Shown piece by piece: positions 56,247-64,000 of a DNA stretch of 64,000 nucleotides. The stretch is from Paenibacillus polymyxa (GTDB lineage: Bacteria; Bacillota; Bacilli; Paenibacillales; Paenibacillaceae): positions 4,445,501-4,509,500 of the forward strand of contig NZ_CP049783.1 in NCBI RefSeq assembly GCF_015710975.1. The letters are read 5' to 3'. The notes beneath the pieces were generated by a model, which was not told where the DNA came from, made no database searches, and worked only from the letters and a program-made list of their open reading frames with translations. Position numbers and translations under genes: made by a program. Within the stretch, counting starts at the first letter, position 1. Every line of letters starts with the position of its first letter.

Positions 56247-57401
56247 ATGGCAGACTATAAGATTAAAGTGAACAAGAAGCACGGTGGCAAAGAATTTAAA
56301 AGCGCATTTCGATTTATCGGGAAAGTAAGTGAGATTAGCAAAAAGGATCAAGAAACAGACAGTTGGGTTAAACAGCCTATTTATCAACAAACAACTACGA
56401 AAACAAATAAACAACGTAGAGTACTGCAATTTGAAATTGAAACAGCATTGAGTAATCGCCTTCGAGTGGAATTGTCGGGTATGGAACAGCAATGGGCTTA
56501 TCCTTATAGTAGTACACATAAAAAACCTCACAAAGTAGCTTGGGCTGACAGAAATAACAAAGAAGCTTTTCCAGACAATACATATCATCCGATTGAAGTA
56601 GATTGGGATAAAACAGAGCGGCTTGGTGAGTTGATTAAAGTAGACGAGTGGTATGAAGTAAGAGGACAATATCAATTTGATGTCTTTACTCCAGACAGTG
56701 GCGAGGAAAAGGTTTATCTGAAACGCATCATCAATTCTGTTCGCCCAATCAAAGATGGCCTGATTGTTAACGATGATGGCACAACTCAAACAGTTAAGCA
56801 CTCTGGAGAAGAATTTGATTACATTACAGATTTTAATGATGAAAATTTCAGAGAAGTAAATTACTTTACAATGCAACTTGGTATTCGAAGCACTTATCAA
56901 GAAGAAGGTGGAGATACAAAAATAAACGGACTATTTCTTGATTATGGGAAAGAACGTTCTGAGCCAAAAGATGTTGAATTGATTTGTTATCAAACAGAGG
57001 CAGCAGAAGGAAAGATTTCAATGGCAGATGCATTTGCAAGTTTGAATACATATGATTTCATCGAAGCAACAGGACAAGATAATAACCGGGCAACATTTGC
57101 CTACGTAGATGTAGTGGAAGAACTAGCTTCGGACGATCCTTTTAGTAGTGTAGATAGTACTCAAAAAGTAACAAGAAAAGAACGTGTGACAAACGGAGAC
57201 AAAAAGGGACTTGAAGTAACCAGTTATGTCCAGGGAAGCCTTATGCGTGAACTGCTTACTGAAGAAGAGGTCAAGAAGTCTGCTGTTTTGACAAATGAAA
57301 ATCCATTTGGTGGCAGTGTTGCAAGTGATGATCCGTTTAACCAAACAGCCAATCCATCCGATGATCCATTTACAGCAAATAGCGATGATCCTTTCGCGTG
57401 A
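56247..57401 (+). CDS. ssDNA-binding-like protein with acidic DDPF tail
   Basis: The 384-aa protein has a beta-rich body (KSAFRFIGKVSEI, VLQFEIETALSNRLRVEL, WYEVRGQYQFDVFT) suggesting OB-type or related folds. Its C-terminus repeats DDPF four times (SDDPFSSVD, SDDPFNQTA, SDDPFTANS, SDDPFA), like the acidic protein-docking tail of SSB. AAGGAG precedes the ATG. It is followed by a Sak4-like ATPase, the usual pairing of phage recombination systems. It probably coats single-stranded DNA and recruits replication or recombination partners. Confidence 0.7.
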   Translation: MADYKIKVNKKHGGKEFKSAFRFIGKVSEISKKDQETDSWVKQPIYQQTTTKTNKQRRVLQFEIETALSNRLRVELSGMEQQWAYPYSSTHKKPHKVAWADRNNKEAFPDNTYHPIEVDWDKTERLGELIKVDEWYEVRGQYQFDVFTPDSGEEKVYLKRIINSVRPIKDGLIVNDDGTTQTVKHSGEEFDYITDFNDENFREVNYFTMQLGIRSTYQEEGGDTKINGLFLDYGKERSEPKDVELICYQTEAAEGKISMADAFASLNTYDFIEATGQDNNRATFAYVDVVEELASDDPFSSVDSTQKVTRKERVTNGDKKGLEVTSYVQGSLMRELLTEEEVKKSAVLTNENPFGGSVASDDPFNQTANPSDDPFTANSDDPFA

Positions 57402-57490
57402 GAGTAGATTTTTACAATTTATTAGAAAACGGTCTGTGTGTAAAAGCGCAGACCAAACATAAATACATATAACAGGGAGAGATTCATTTA

Positions 57491-58669
57491 ATGAGTTGGA
57501 GAAATAAAGTTGTAGGTAATACGCCTAAAGTTGAGCTGCATTCTATCACAAGTCTGGTTGCAGGTACGTATAAAACAGGAAAAACGCGACTTTGGAAAGA
57601 ACTAACTGAAATGCACTACAAAAATCCAGTAGAAGAAACACTGCTTATCGCATGGGAGCCAGGATTCGAGACTTGGGAATTGGAGGAGAACGTTCTACCT
57701 ATTTTTGAAGAAGGGTCGGACGAAGATGCTTGGAAGCAATGGGAGTTTTTTAAGAAAGACGTGGTTCCCGGTCTCGTTCAAGAAGCAAAAGAAAATAAAA
57801 AAGTTAAGTTGATCGGATTCGATACGGCAGATCGTTGTATTGATGCAGCAACGGCTTGGTTACTAAAAGATAGAGCAAAAAAATATGGTGTCGCTCGACT
57901 TGTTTCATTGCAAGAACTAACTGAAGCTTCTAAGGGGGCAGAGAATGGATACACTGCACTCTATGATGAAATGAAAAAGCCTATCGATGCTCTTAAAGCA
58001 GCTAAATATGGAATTATGGCAATGGCATGGACTAAGGAAAAAGAAACTACTCTGTATAATGGTATGAAATATAATTCTGTCGAACTTATGATGCATCAAA
58101 CAGGAAGAAAGATCTTTGAATCTCAAGCAAGATTGATTTGCTGCCTATTTAATGAAGTTGTTGTTACAGATAAAGCAGGTAGTGAAGTTTCAGAAAATGT
58201 TAAGACTAAAGCAGGAAAAGAAAAAGGGCACAACTTTCATGAAACTCGTACGGTGATGGTTTTTAGACCAACTGAGTATATTTCTATCGCTGGTGGAAGC
58301 TATACAGATCTACCAGAAGAGCCAGTAGAGTATAGTGCAGAGAACTTCATGAAGGTGTTTGAGAAAGCAGTTAAGGGGCAACTTAAAAAAACAAAGAAGA
58401 ACATTGAAGAACTGAAGGTAGAACAAGAACAAGAACGTAATGAACAAGCTAAGGAATTTGCAACACAAGAGGTAGAGAAACTAAATGCTGAAGATTTAAT
58501 TAATCAAATTAATCAACAAAAAGAAAGATATACTAATGATCAACTAACAAAATACATTGTTCCTGAATTCAAAAAAATTCTTGGAACAGCAGCATACCCA
58601 ACAGTTTCAGATGTGGATGGTCTTACCGAAGCACTTAAATTAATTACCGAGTTCCAGTTGCCAGCTTAA
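57491..58669 (+). CDS. Sak4-like RecA-fold ATPase
   Basis: The 392-aa protein has Walker A AGTYKTGKTRL (Lys31) and a Walker B-like strand KLIGFDTADR near residue 115, with the spacing of Sak4/RecA-type phage recombinases. The C-terminal 90 residues are charged and coiled-coil-like. GGGAGAG lies upstream of the ATG. Together with the SSB-like gene just before it, it would promote single-strand annealing or strand exchange. An older annotation of such proteins is simply ATP-binding protein. Confidence 0.75.
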   Translation: MSWRNKVVGNTPKVELHSITSLVAGTYKTGKTRLWKELTEMHYKNPVEETLLIAWEPGFETWELEENVLPIFEEGSDEDAWKQWEFFKKDVVPGLVQEAKENKKVKLIGFDTADRCIDAATAWLLKDRAKKYGVARLVSLQELTEASKGAENGYTALYDEMKKPIDALKAAKYGIMAMAWTKEKETTLYNGMKYNSVELMMHQTGRKIFESQARLICCLFNEVVVTDKAGSEVSENVKTKAGKEKGHNFHETRTVMVFRPTEYISIAGGSYTDLPEEPVEYSAENFMKVFEKAVKGQLKKTKKNIEELKVEQEQERNEQAKEFATQEVEKLNAEDLINQINQQKERYTNDQLTKYIVPEFKKILGTAAYPTVSDVDGLTEALKLITEFQLPA

Positions 58670-58708
58670 TACATAGCTCCAGTAAAAGACAGATTTTATT
58701 ATAAATAG

Positions 58709-58755
58709 AAGTCCATATGTACGAAGTCAACTGTTTTACAATGACATATGGACTT
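58709..58755 (+). promoter_or_regulatory. 12-bp perfect inverted repeat upstream of 132-aa gene
   Basis: AAGTCCATATGT and ACATATGGACTT are separated by 23 bases. The second arm ends directly before AAAAGGAG, so an mRNA hairpin here could control access to the ribosome site. No T-run follows. Confidence 0.65.
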
Positions 58756-58770
58756 AAAAGGAGTTTTTAA

Positions 58771-59169
58771 ATGATAAGAATGAGCAAAGATTTGGCTATT
58801 GGAATCTTAAAACAGAAGAATTTTGAAGCAAAAAGTGACCTGAGTATTCGACCAATTACAAAGATGAATTTTATCAATACTGATGGAGAAAAAGATTGCG
58901 TGTATGATTTCTCTTTAATTATTCAAAGAGGCATAATGAGCGATGAATTAAAGGAATCATTGAAATATGGGCAGACTTTAACCAGCAATCTACAGAAGGA
59001 GTTAGACTCCTATATTATTGAGTATACTTACAGCAACGAGTTGATTCTTAACAGTAAAGAGGTTTCAGACTTATTGAATATGGTAGATCTTTTGAAGAAT
59101 AAGAAAGCTAAATCAATACTTGTTAAAGAGGGATATATTAAACCTTCAATTAAATTTTATGAATTTTAA
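58771..59169 (+). CDS. Hypothetical protein (132 aa)
   Basis: AAAAGGAG precedes the ATG. Mixed alpha/beta, with QRGIMSDELKESLKYGQTL in the middle. No motif recognised. It is preceded by a large inverted repeat and followed by a weak hairpin, AGCCTCAC/GTGGGGCT. Confidence 0.7.
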   Translation: MIRMSKDLAIGILKQKNFEAKSDLSIRPITKMNFINTDGEKDCVYDFSLIIQRGIMSDELKESLKYGQTLTSNLQKELDSYIIEYTYSNELILNSKEVSDLLNMVDLLKNKKAKSILVKEGYIKPSIKFYEF

Positions 59170-59239
59170 TTTATAGATTTTTATGTGTAACAGCCTCACA
59201 TAAAAGTGGGGCTTCATACTAAAACAGGAGCGTGATACG

Positions 59240-59737
59240 TTGGGTGAGCTAATCCTCTCTCTACTATTGGCGCTATCAGTATGGAACAACACTGAAGCAC
59301 AAAGTGTCAATCAAGTACGAGAAATGAAAAACACGACTAATACCAAGGAAGAAACACAGATTGCTAAGTTGGATAAGATCAAACAAGTAGATACATATAG
59401 ATGGGATCGTTTTGAGTTAACAGCATACACCAATAATCAAGGCAGGAACGTACACAACAAAGATTATGGAAGGACAGCTTCAGGTAAAATGACCAAGGCT
59501 GGTGAAACAATAGCTGCTGACTGGAGGGTGCTGCCTAAAGGTACAGTAGTTTATATAGATGGTGTAGGCAGAAGAGTAGTGCAGGATAAAGGTGGAGCTA
59601 TTAAAGGCCATAAGATTGATGTGTATGTCAGAACAGAAAGTGAAGCAAGACAATTTGGTAGAAAGAAACATGTAAAAGTACGAGTGATTAAGTGGGGAGA
59701 GAATAAAGATCGAAAACAATCAGGAACAGCGAATTGA
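59240..59737 (+). CDS. Exported 3D-domain protein (YorM-like)
   Basis: TTG start behind AGGAGCG. An N-terminal hydrophobic stretch (LILSLLLALSVW) is a likely signal peptide. The C-terminal half is a 3D domain: FELTAYTNNQ, TASGKMTKAGETIAADWRVL, then GTVVYIDGVGRRVVQDKGGA and KIDVYV, with the three conserved aspartates (AADW, VQDK, KIDV). 3D domains occur in cell-wall hydrolases such as MltA- and Rpf-related proteins. SPbeta YorM is similar from memory. It probably acts on peptidoglycan at the cell surface. Confidence 0.85.
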   Translation: MGELILSLLLALSVWNNTEAQSVNQVREMKNTTNTKEETQIAKLDKIKQVDTYRWDRFELTAYTNNQGRNVHNKDYGRTASGKMTKAGETIAADWRVLPKGTVVYIDGVGRRVVQDKGGAIKGHKIDVYVRTESEARQFGRKKHVKVRVIKWGENKDRKQSGTAN

Positions 59738-59999
59738 GAAGATTTGTGGTGAGGTTGAGTCGCTTCTAAAAAGAAAGAACCATGATTACGGAAATTCTTT
59801 TAGTATCCAGTTTGAGAAATATGGAATTCTAAGTGCACTAATCCGCATGGACGATAAAATGAGAAGACTTGAAAACTTGGTTCAAGGAAGTAAGGCTAAG
59901 GTTGAAGAATCAATTGAAGATACATTACTTGATCAAATCGGTTATGGAATACTCGCTTTAGTTGAATTAAGAAAACAGAAAGAGGGATTGAATGGCTAA
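59709..59999 (+). CDS. Nucleotide-modification-associated (DUF1599-like) protein with non-standard start
   Basis: The frame encodes KNHDYGNSFSIQFEKYGIL, LIRMDDKMRRLENLV and ESIEDTLLDQIGYGILALVE, matching the DUF1599 pattern (K-x-x-DYG, R-x-x-DK, ED-x-x-D), but has no ATG, GTG or TTG upstream of these motifs. ATC at 59709 has GGGGAG nine bases upstream; ATA at 59703 is closer. The alternative is frameshifting from the overlapping 3D gene. About 96 aa from the ATC. It overlaps the nucleotidase gene by eight bases, consistent with a nucleotide-metabolism pair. Confidence 0.75.
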   Translation: MENNQEQRIEKICGEVESLLKRKNHDYGNSFSIQFEKYGILSALIRMDDKMRRLENLVQGSKAKVEESIEDTLLDQIGYGILALVELRKQKEGLNG

Positions 60000-60528
60000 G
60001 AAAGTATTAGCTGTCGATCAGGACAATGTTATTGCCGACCTGCTCAGTGAGTGGGTACGGCGTTACAATCTTGACTACAGTGATGATTTACACCCAGATC
60101 AAATTAACGCTTGGAATTGGCATCATCTATGCAAAGAAGAATGTGGGATTAAAATTTATAAATATCTTGATGAACCTGACTTCTTTTATAACCTGCCCGT
60201 AATGGAGGGATGCCAAGAAGTACTGAAAGAATTGAACTACAATTATGATATCTACATTGTGACAGCTCCATTCAACTTGAACAATGTTGTGCCTAAATAT
60301 AAATGGCTGGTAAAACACTTCCCTTTTTTAGATGAAAATAAATTTGTATTTACAAGGGACAAATCTATAATAGCAGCCAATTATTTAATTGACGATAAAC
60401 CTAAAAATTTAGAGAATTTCAAAGGGAATAAGATTCTGTATAATGCACCACACAATCTTGACGAGAAGCGATTTTTTCGAGTAAACAACTGGAATGAAGT
60501 TAGAGAAATTTTGTTGGATTGGAAGTGA
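59992..60528 (+). CDS. 5'(3')-deoxyribonucleotidase-like HAD protein
   Basis: The 178-aa protein has HAD motif I as VDQDNVIAD (Asp9 and Asp11), motif II as IVTAP, and motif IV as YLIDDKPKNLE, with the NT5C-type cap. It would dephosphorylate deoxynucleoside monophosphates and adjust nucleotide pools during phage replication. The motif has Asn where DxDG usually has Gly. AGAGGG lies upstream, within the overlapping DUF1599-like gene. Confidence 0.85.
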   Translation: MAKKVLAVDQDNVIADLLSEWVRRYNLDYSDDLHPDQINAWNWHHLCKEECGIKIYKYLDEPDFFYNLPVMEGCQEVLKELNYNYDIYIVTAPFNLNNVVPKYKWLVKHFPFLDENKFVFTRDKSIIAANYLIDDKPKNLENFKGNKILYNAPHNLDEKRFFRVNNWNEVREILLDWK

Positions 60529-60532
60529 TAAA

Positions 60533-60676
60533 GTGTTGCCATTTAACTTTGAACGATTATCCGAATTATATAATTACTTGGAAATTGAGGATATTGATTA
60601 TGGAGAGCTTCAAGAGTTACGCGATAAGATTTACGACTTAAAACAAATTGTTGAAGATAAAATGGATGTATATTGA
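60533..60676 (+). CDS. Small acidic helical protein (47 aa)
   Basis: GTG start seven bases after GGAAG, which lies at the end of the nucleotidase gene. Contains LYNYLEIEDIDYGELQELRD, a charged helix. Its stop overlaps the next ATG (TGATG). Confidence 0.55.
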   Translation: MLPFNFERLSELYNYLEIEDIDYGELQELRDKIYDLKQIVEDKMDVY

Positions 60677-60861
60677 TGAGCAGAACTAAGACGATTAAAT
60701 ACATAAATGAAACTTCCGTTGATGAGATGGTTAAGCAGGTAAAAGCTAAAGGATCAAATATTAATCAGGTTATTGAAGCAGCCAAGGAGTCAAGGACTCA
60801 GTATGGGTTAAAGGTGCAGGAATTTATCGAACGACTAGGTGAGGTAGAGAGTGATGTATAA
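60676..60861 (+). CDS. Small hypothetical protein (61 aa)
   Basis: The ATG overlaps the preceding stop, implying translational coupling; no good ribosome site of its own. Begins MSRTKTIKYINETSVDEMVK; helical. Function unknown. Confidence 0.55.
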   Translation: MSRTKTIKYINETSVDEMVKQVKAKGSNINQVIEAAKESRTQYGLKVQEFIERLGEVESDV

Positions 60862-61054
60862 GTGGATAGCATATGGCTTAACTATGCCTAAGGATATTCT
60901 TCTTATCGACAAAAATAATGACGATATATGGGCATCACATGATAAAGCTTTAGAATATCTAAATGATAATCGTATAGAATTTGATACTTTGAGTAATTAT
61001 GACCCAATGATAGACGTGGATATTGACCTGATGTTGGTAATAGAAATTTTGTAA
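60854..61054 (+). CDS. Small acidic protein (66 aa)
   Basis: GAGGTAGAGA within the previous gene precedes the ATG. Rich in Asp, with MPKDILLIDKNNDDIWASHD. Function unknown. Confidence 0.55.
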   Translation: MYKWIAYGLTMPKDILLIDKNNDDIWASHDKALEYLNDNRIEFDTLSNYDPMIDVDIDLMLVIEIL

Positions 61055-61086
61055 AACCTGTATTTGATCGGAAGAGGAGAGATAAG

Positions 61087-61332
61087 ATGAAGTTTATTCA
61101 AAATGAACCTGAGCTAGTTGAATTAGAAACAGGGGACTTGTTGATTGACGAGGATTCTGGAGTATATATCATTGCAGAGGATATTGAAGAAGATGAGTAT
61201 CCCATTGTATTGGTTAATATTGAGACCGGATATATAGATAGCGCTTATCCGTCAATTAGCTCTGTTTCAAAAAATAAAAATTTCTCCAGACATATCAAAG
61301 GAAGTAAATTGGTACTATCTGAAACTCTATGA
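61087..61332 (+). CDS. Small acidic beta-rich protein (81 aa)
   Basis: AGAGGAG precedes the ATG. Contains LETGDLLIDEDSGVYIIAED and further strand patterns suggesting a small barrel. Function unknown. Confidence 0.65.
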   Translation: MKFIQNEPELVELETGDLLIDEDSGVYIIAEDIEEDEYPIVLVNIETGYIDSAYPSISSVSKNKNFSRHIKGSKLVLSETL

Positions 61333-61463
61333 AATAGATCTTAGTGCTATCAGTAAGGGGTATTTAGTTTTTTGAGGAAGGAATGCGAAATTTATTTTTC
61401 ATTGAACTAGCCATTTAAATAAAAAGATCATATGTGAGACGGTGGAATAAGGATGTGTTTGCG

Positions 61464-61670
61464 ATGGATATCATTGACGCTATTCAGAGAATAGTAAATG
61501 AAGTCGTTGAAAATGAGTATAGACACGATGAATGTCCACCAGAGTTTATAGTAAGTCTATTGTATGAAAAGTCTGTTGAACTTGATGAACGATCAGACAA
61601 GGATCATAAAATTATCTTAACAGTTAGACATTTGGGATCGTGCTTTAGTAAAGTGATTTTCCTCAAGTAA
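61464..61670 (+). CDS. Small hypothetical protein (68 aa)
   Basis: ATG chosen behind AAGGATG; GTG codons at 61434 and 61452 are possible alternatives. Helical, acidic. Function unknown. Confidence 0.55.
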   Translation: MDIIDAIQRIVNEVVENEYRHDECPPEFIVSLLYEKSVELDERSDKDHKIILTVRHLGSCFSKVIFLK

Positions 61671-61750
61671 CTCAGGTGTTTGGGTATGACTCCTTAAAAG
61701 AAGAGATGAAATACATGTATAACAGAACTATGTAAATGTGAGGTGTTTGT

Positions 61751-61963
61751 GTGGATGAGTTTTTGTTTTACTTAGCTGATGCCAAGCACAGTATGTATGA
61801 TAAATTATACGGCTCAAATAGGTTTGTTTATTCAGAAAATGACTGCAATGAGCGAATTAAACTCATACATAAGTATGAAATGCTGTTGGATGTTATATCA
61901 ATGTTGCCACCAATAGAGCAAACAAATATACAGGAAATCATTAAAGGGTTTTATGAAGAGTAG
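61751..61963 (+). CDS. Small helical protein (70 aa)
   Basis: GTG start behind GTGAGGTG. Begins MDEFLFYLADAKHSMYDKLY; helical. Function unknown. Confidence 0.6.
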   Translation: MDEFLFYLADAKHSMYDKLYGSNRFVYSENDCNERIKLIHKYEMLLDVISMLPPIEQTNIQEIIKGFYEE

Positions 61964-61995
61964 ATTTTAATTTTGATGGAGAGGATGCGCTATTT

Positions 61996-62352
61996 ATGGC
62001 TACGCCTATTGATGGATATGCAAAAGTAGTAACTGATGATATAGGAAATGTAATTCACGTTTTCGATTATTATTTCAATAATGATAATCGTTTTAAAAAG
62101 TTTACAGATCAAAAGATTATCCAGTTAATTCATAATACAGGAATTGCTAACTCAGAACTTCTGGTAACGTTACTACATTGGCAATATGATGACAATGAAG
62201 GGTTGGATATCTATGAACAGTTTGTGCTTAAAGCTAACTACAAAGAGAGTTTAATTGATGAAGTCGAAATTAAGAAAGGTTTGATCGGGGATTGGACTTT
62301 TGAAGTTGGTGATCCTTTGGAGCCAGAAAAATTTACTTTCAAGTGGACGTAA
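61996..62352 (+). CDS. Hypothetical protein (118 aa)
   Basis: GGAGAGG precedes the ATG. Acidic, mixed alpha/beta, no motif recognised. Confidence 0.65.
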   Translation: MATPIDGYAKVVTDDIGNVIHVFDYYFNNDNRFKKFTDQKIIQLIHNTGIANSELLVTLLHWQYDDNEGLDIYEQFVLKANYKESLIDEVEIKKGLIGDWTFEVGDPLEPEKFTFKWT

Positions 62353-62438
62353 GACGATTGTATGAAAAAATTTATAAGGAAGACTACCCAGTAAAATAAA
62401 GATTTTAATGAAATGTAACTTCAACAAATATGCGAGGT

Positions 62439-62476
62439 TAAAACCTCCTCAAATATATAAAAATACTCAAGGAGGT
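62439..62476 (-). terminator. Probable terminator of the secreted-protein gene
   Basis: ACCTCCT/AGGAGGT with a 20-base AT-rich loop; on the minus strand it is followed by TTTAACC. A smaller GAGGTT/AACCTC hairpin overlaps it. Confidence 0.5.
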
Positions 62477-62494
62477 CTTATACAGTTTTAAATA

Positions 62495-62809
62495 TTAATA
62501 AGTAACCCATCCAGCATAAGTGACTGTCCAAGTGTAACCAGTTTGTCCATCAACTGAACTCAGCGTTAATGTTCCACGATATGGATCTACGTTATAACTA
62601 GTAGTTGTTGGAATATCTCCAAGGGTAGGGAACTGAGACTTTGGTAAAACAATTTGCCAAGTGATATATTTTGTCGCAGAAGGAGTTACAACACTTGCCG
62701 TTGATACATTGTTGGGGTTTGCTGTTTCAGTGCTTGCAGCAAAAGATGTTGATCCAAGAGTGAAACACGCAACAACAGTCAACAAGCCAACTAAAAGTTT
62801 CTTTTTCAT
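62495..62809 (-). CDS. Secreted protein on the opposite strand (104 aa)
   Basis: The ATG of MKKKLLVGLL is chosen because AGAGAGG lies nine bases upstream. A classical signal peptide (basic start, hydrophobic core, cleavage near SFA-AS) precedes a Thr/Ser-rich, beta-rich mature region of about 75 residues with several Trp and Tyr. It is the only leftward gene in this part, with its own terminator, which is typical of a prophage-expressed cargo gene. A host-surface or antagonistic role is possible; no family recognised. Confidence 0.75.
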   Translation of the reverse strand: MKKKLLVGLLTVVACFTLGSTSFAASTETANPNNVSTASVVTPSATKYITWQIVLPKSQFPTLGDIPTTTSYNVDPYRGTLTLSSVDGQTGYTWTVTYAGWVTY

Positions 62810-62981
62810 CTCAATCATCCTCTCTTATTTGGGATACAGATCTATCATAGAGAAAAAATTACCATAAGTAAACAATAGTTTGAAATAAATGTAACGATAG
62901 TGAATATAATGTGAACAACATATTAAAATTAAATTATATCGTGTGTGAAATTGATATTTCATCAGGAAAGGAGAGATTTAT

Positions 62982-63173
62982 CTGAGCGTTCAAAGCGCAA
63001 AACATTTTATTGAGCAGCAGTTAGACTACTACGAAAACTTTATTTCTGATTTAGAGAGAGAAAAGGAAGATTTGGGGCATAAGTTGGAGTTAGTTCAAAG
63101 TCGAATTGAAATTTACAAAGAAAAGTTCTCTGATTATAGAACAATATTAGATCAATTAAAAAGCGATGTGTAA
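62982..63173 (+). CDS. Coiled-coil protein with apparent CTG start (63 aa)
   Basis: No ATG, GTG or TTG exists near the front of this frame, but a CTG lies eight bases after AAAGGAGAG. The product has heptad-like charged helices (YYENFISDLEREKEDLGHKL and onwards) over most of its length. The strong ribosome site and clean frame support expression from CTG. Confidence 0.6.
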   Translation: MSVQSAKHFIEQQLDYYENFISDLEREKEDLGHKLELVQSRIEIYKEKFSDYRTILDQLKSDV

Positions 63174-63269
63174 ATAAAATCGATCTTTGATCAAGAATAA
63201 AGACAAATATGTGAGAGTATATGCTTCAAAAGTCAGAGAGAGTTGAAGATTGGGAATTGGAGGATAACG

Positions 63270-63620
63270 GTGAAAGTTAAAGCAGATGTGTCTGTCAGTG
63301 CAGGGTACAATGGGGACTATAAAATTGACTCACTAAAAATTAAAGTGGCATTCAAATGCCATGGAAAGTTTAAGAAGATCAGACTAAAAAAATATATTAT
63401 TATACATGATTGGAGTAACGAATTGCGAAGCTCATTTCTTGAAAAATGTGTTGAATTGATCGCTAACCAAGAACTAATTATAAACTATGCAAAAGAAATG
63501 ATTAGAGAGTACTTTGAGGGAAAAGAAGAGGTATCGCTAGAAAGAGATTTAGAGATGAATCTAGGTGCTTCGTTGAAGTCAATTAATAAAAATAAAATAC
63601 ATATTGAAGTAAATATTTGA
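63270..63620 (+). CDS. Hypothetical protein (116 aa)
   Basis: GTG start seven bases after GGAGG; an in-frame TTG at 63243 lacks a site. Beta-rich N-terminal half, helical middle. No motif recognised. Confidence 0.65.
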   Translation: MKVKADVSVSAGYNGDYKIDSLKIKVAFKCHGKFKKIRLKKYIIIHDWSNELRSSFLEKCVELIANQELIINYAKEMIREYFEGKEEVSLERDLEMNLGASLKSINKNKIHIEVNI

Positions 63621-63666
63621 TGAAATCAGCATTTCATAATGATAGGGTTTTGAAATGGAGGGCATT

Positions 63667-63810
63667 ATGCCGACTAAAAAAAGTAATCATAAGCATGAAT
63701 ACGAATTGCTTGAAGTCAAAGAAGGAAATTGGTTCACTCATGAAAAAAGATGTAAGATCTGTGGTCATTTGAATAGTCGTTTGAAGATAGAACAAACAGA
63801 AACACGATGA
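63667..63810 (+). CDS. Small zinc-binding-type protein (47 aa)
   Basis: GGAGGGC precedes the ATG. Contains several His and a CKICG pair (HKHEYELL...CKICGH), suggesting one zinc site. Function unknown. Confidence 0.6.
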   Translation: MPTKKSNHKHEYELLEVKEGNWFTHEKRCKICGHLNSRLKIEQTETR

Positions 63811-63844
63811 AATGAAACTTTTACACTGAAAGGGGAATGTACAA

Positions 63845-64000
63845 ATGAAGAGTATTATAAAGGCAAGAACTACTAAGAAAATTTATTATATGGAGAGAAG
63901 TCAGCCTTTAAGTTGGTGGGGTTATTCTATTGGGATCGGCGACTTTAAATATAATGATAAATCGGATAATGATGGTCGTTTAGGATTTAAAAAGACAAAA
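63845..64000 (+). CDS. Partial hypothetical protein at right edge
   Basis: ATG behind AAAGGGGAA opens a frame of 52 codons that continues past the window. Begins MKSIIKARTTKKIYYMERSQ. No motif visible yet. Confidence 0.6.
   Translation, partial: MKSIIKARTTKKIYYMERSQPLSWWGYSIGIGDFKYNDKSDNDGRLGFKKTK

Noticed and set aside
56217..56900. 227-aa leftward frame opposite the SSB-like gene
   Set aside because: Antisense shadow rich in Cys, Phe and Ile, typical of the reverse of a charged protein; no start signals.
62891..62908. Operator-like GAATATAATGTGAAC
   Set aside because: It has an inserted base within the conserved core; kept out of the list of operator copies.

Overview
The window looks like part of a large, AT-rich, temperate or plasmid-like tailed phage (or phage-plasmid) of a spore-forming Bacillales host. 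The evidence is an HK97-style head module, strong AGGAGG-type ribosome sites, sigma-A-like promoters, LexA/DinR-type boxes, an RsfA-family regulator, and a perfect match to the Bacillus parS consensus. Several gene pairs recall SPbeta: an HU protein beside a YonO-type single-chain RNA polymerase, and a YopQ-like gene directly upstream of a YopR/MrpR-like recombinase-fold repressor. Gene names given by analogy are inferences; no database search was run.

Layout. Positions 1-16182 are on the minus strand. They hold the virion module (partial gene, 228-aa protein, major capsid, decoration-like protein, protease/scaffold, portal, large terminase, zinc-ribbon putative small terminase, phosphoesterase), a structured intergenic element, HU, and an operon with a Zn protein, a QDE-1/YonO-type polymerase (DxDxD) and a CoiA-like nuclease. 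Positions 16183-24600 are mostly plus strand and look like a plasmid-type maintenance region: an intact tyrosine recombinase, a winged-helix Rep-like protein with four 22-bp iterons, a long non-coding stretch, a repressor with its operators, parS, a helicase, and a nuclease gene split by a -1 shift at T TTT TTA. Positions 24600-47100 carry a 1011-aa polyvalent methyltransferase followed by some 50 small, tightly packed accessory genes, among them HNH, HA-repeat, ClpX-type zinc finger, BRO antirepressor, cREC and HEPN proteins. Positions 47100-49500 hold RsfA, MazF and XRE genes around a LexA box and a 12-bp inverted-repeat promoter.

Positions 49500-55700 appear to be the decision locus: YopQ-like and MrpR-like genes, then an unusual agr-type cassette. 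The cassette has a multi-TM protein without kinase, AgrB with the catalytic His77/Cys84 pair, a 40-aa AgrD-like peptide, and a LytTR regulator without receiver domain. It is followed by a LexA-boxed promoter, nested inverted repeats and a 124-aa gene. This is the most interesting part of the window: a peptide-signalling circuit in the neighbourhood where SPbeta phages carry arbitrium. Positions 55700-64000 hold a CAU tRNA, an SSB-like/Sak4-like recombination pair, a 3D-domain cell-wall protein, nucleotide-metabolism genes and more small genes.

A dispersed AAATATAATGAA motif overlaps or flanks at least a dozen promoters, including those of the recombinase, yopQ-mrpR and agr operons. It is the best candidate for the operator of the MrpR-like repressor. 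Several genes seem to start with ATA, ATC or CTG behind good ribosome sites.
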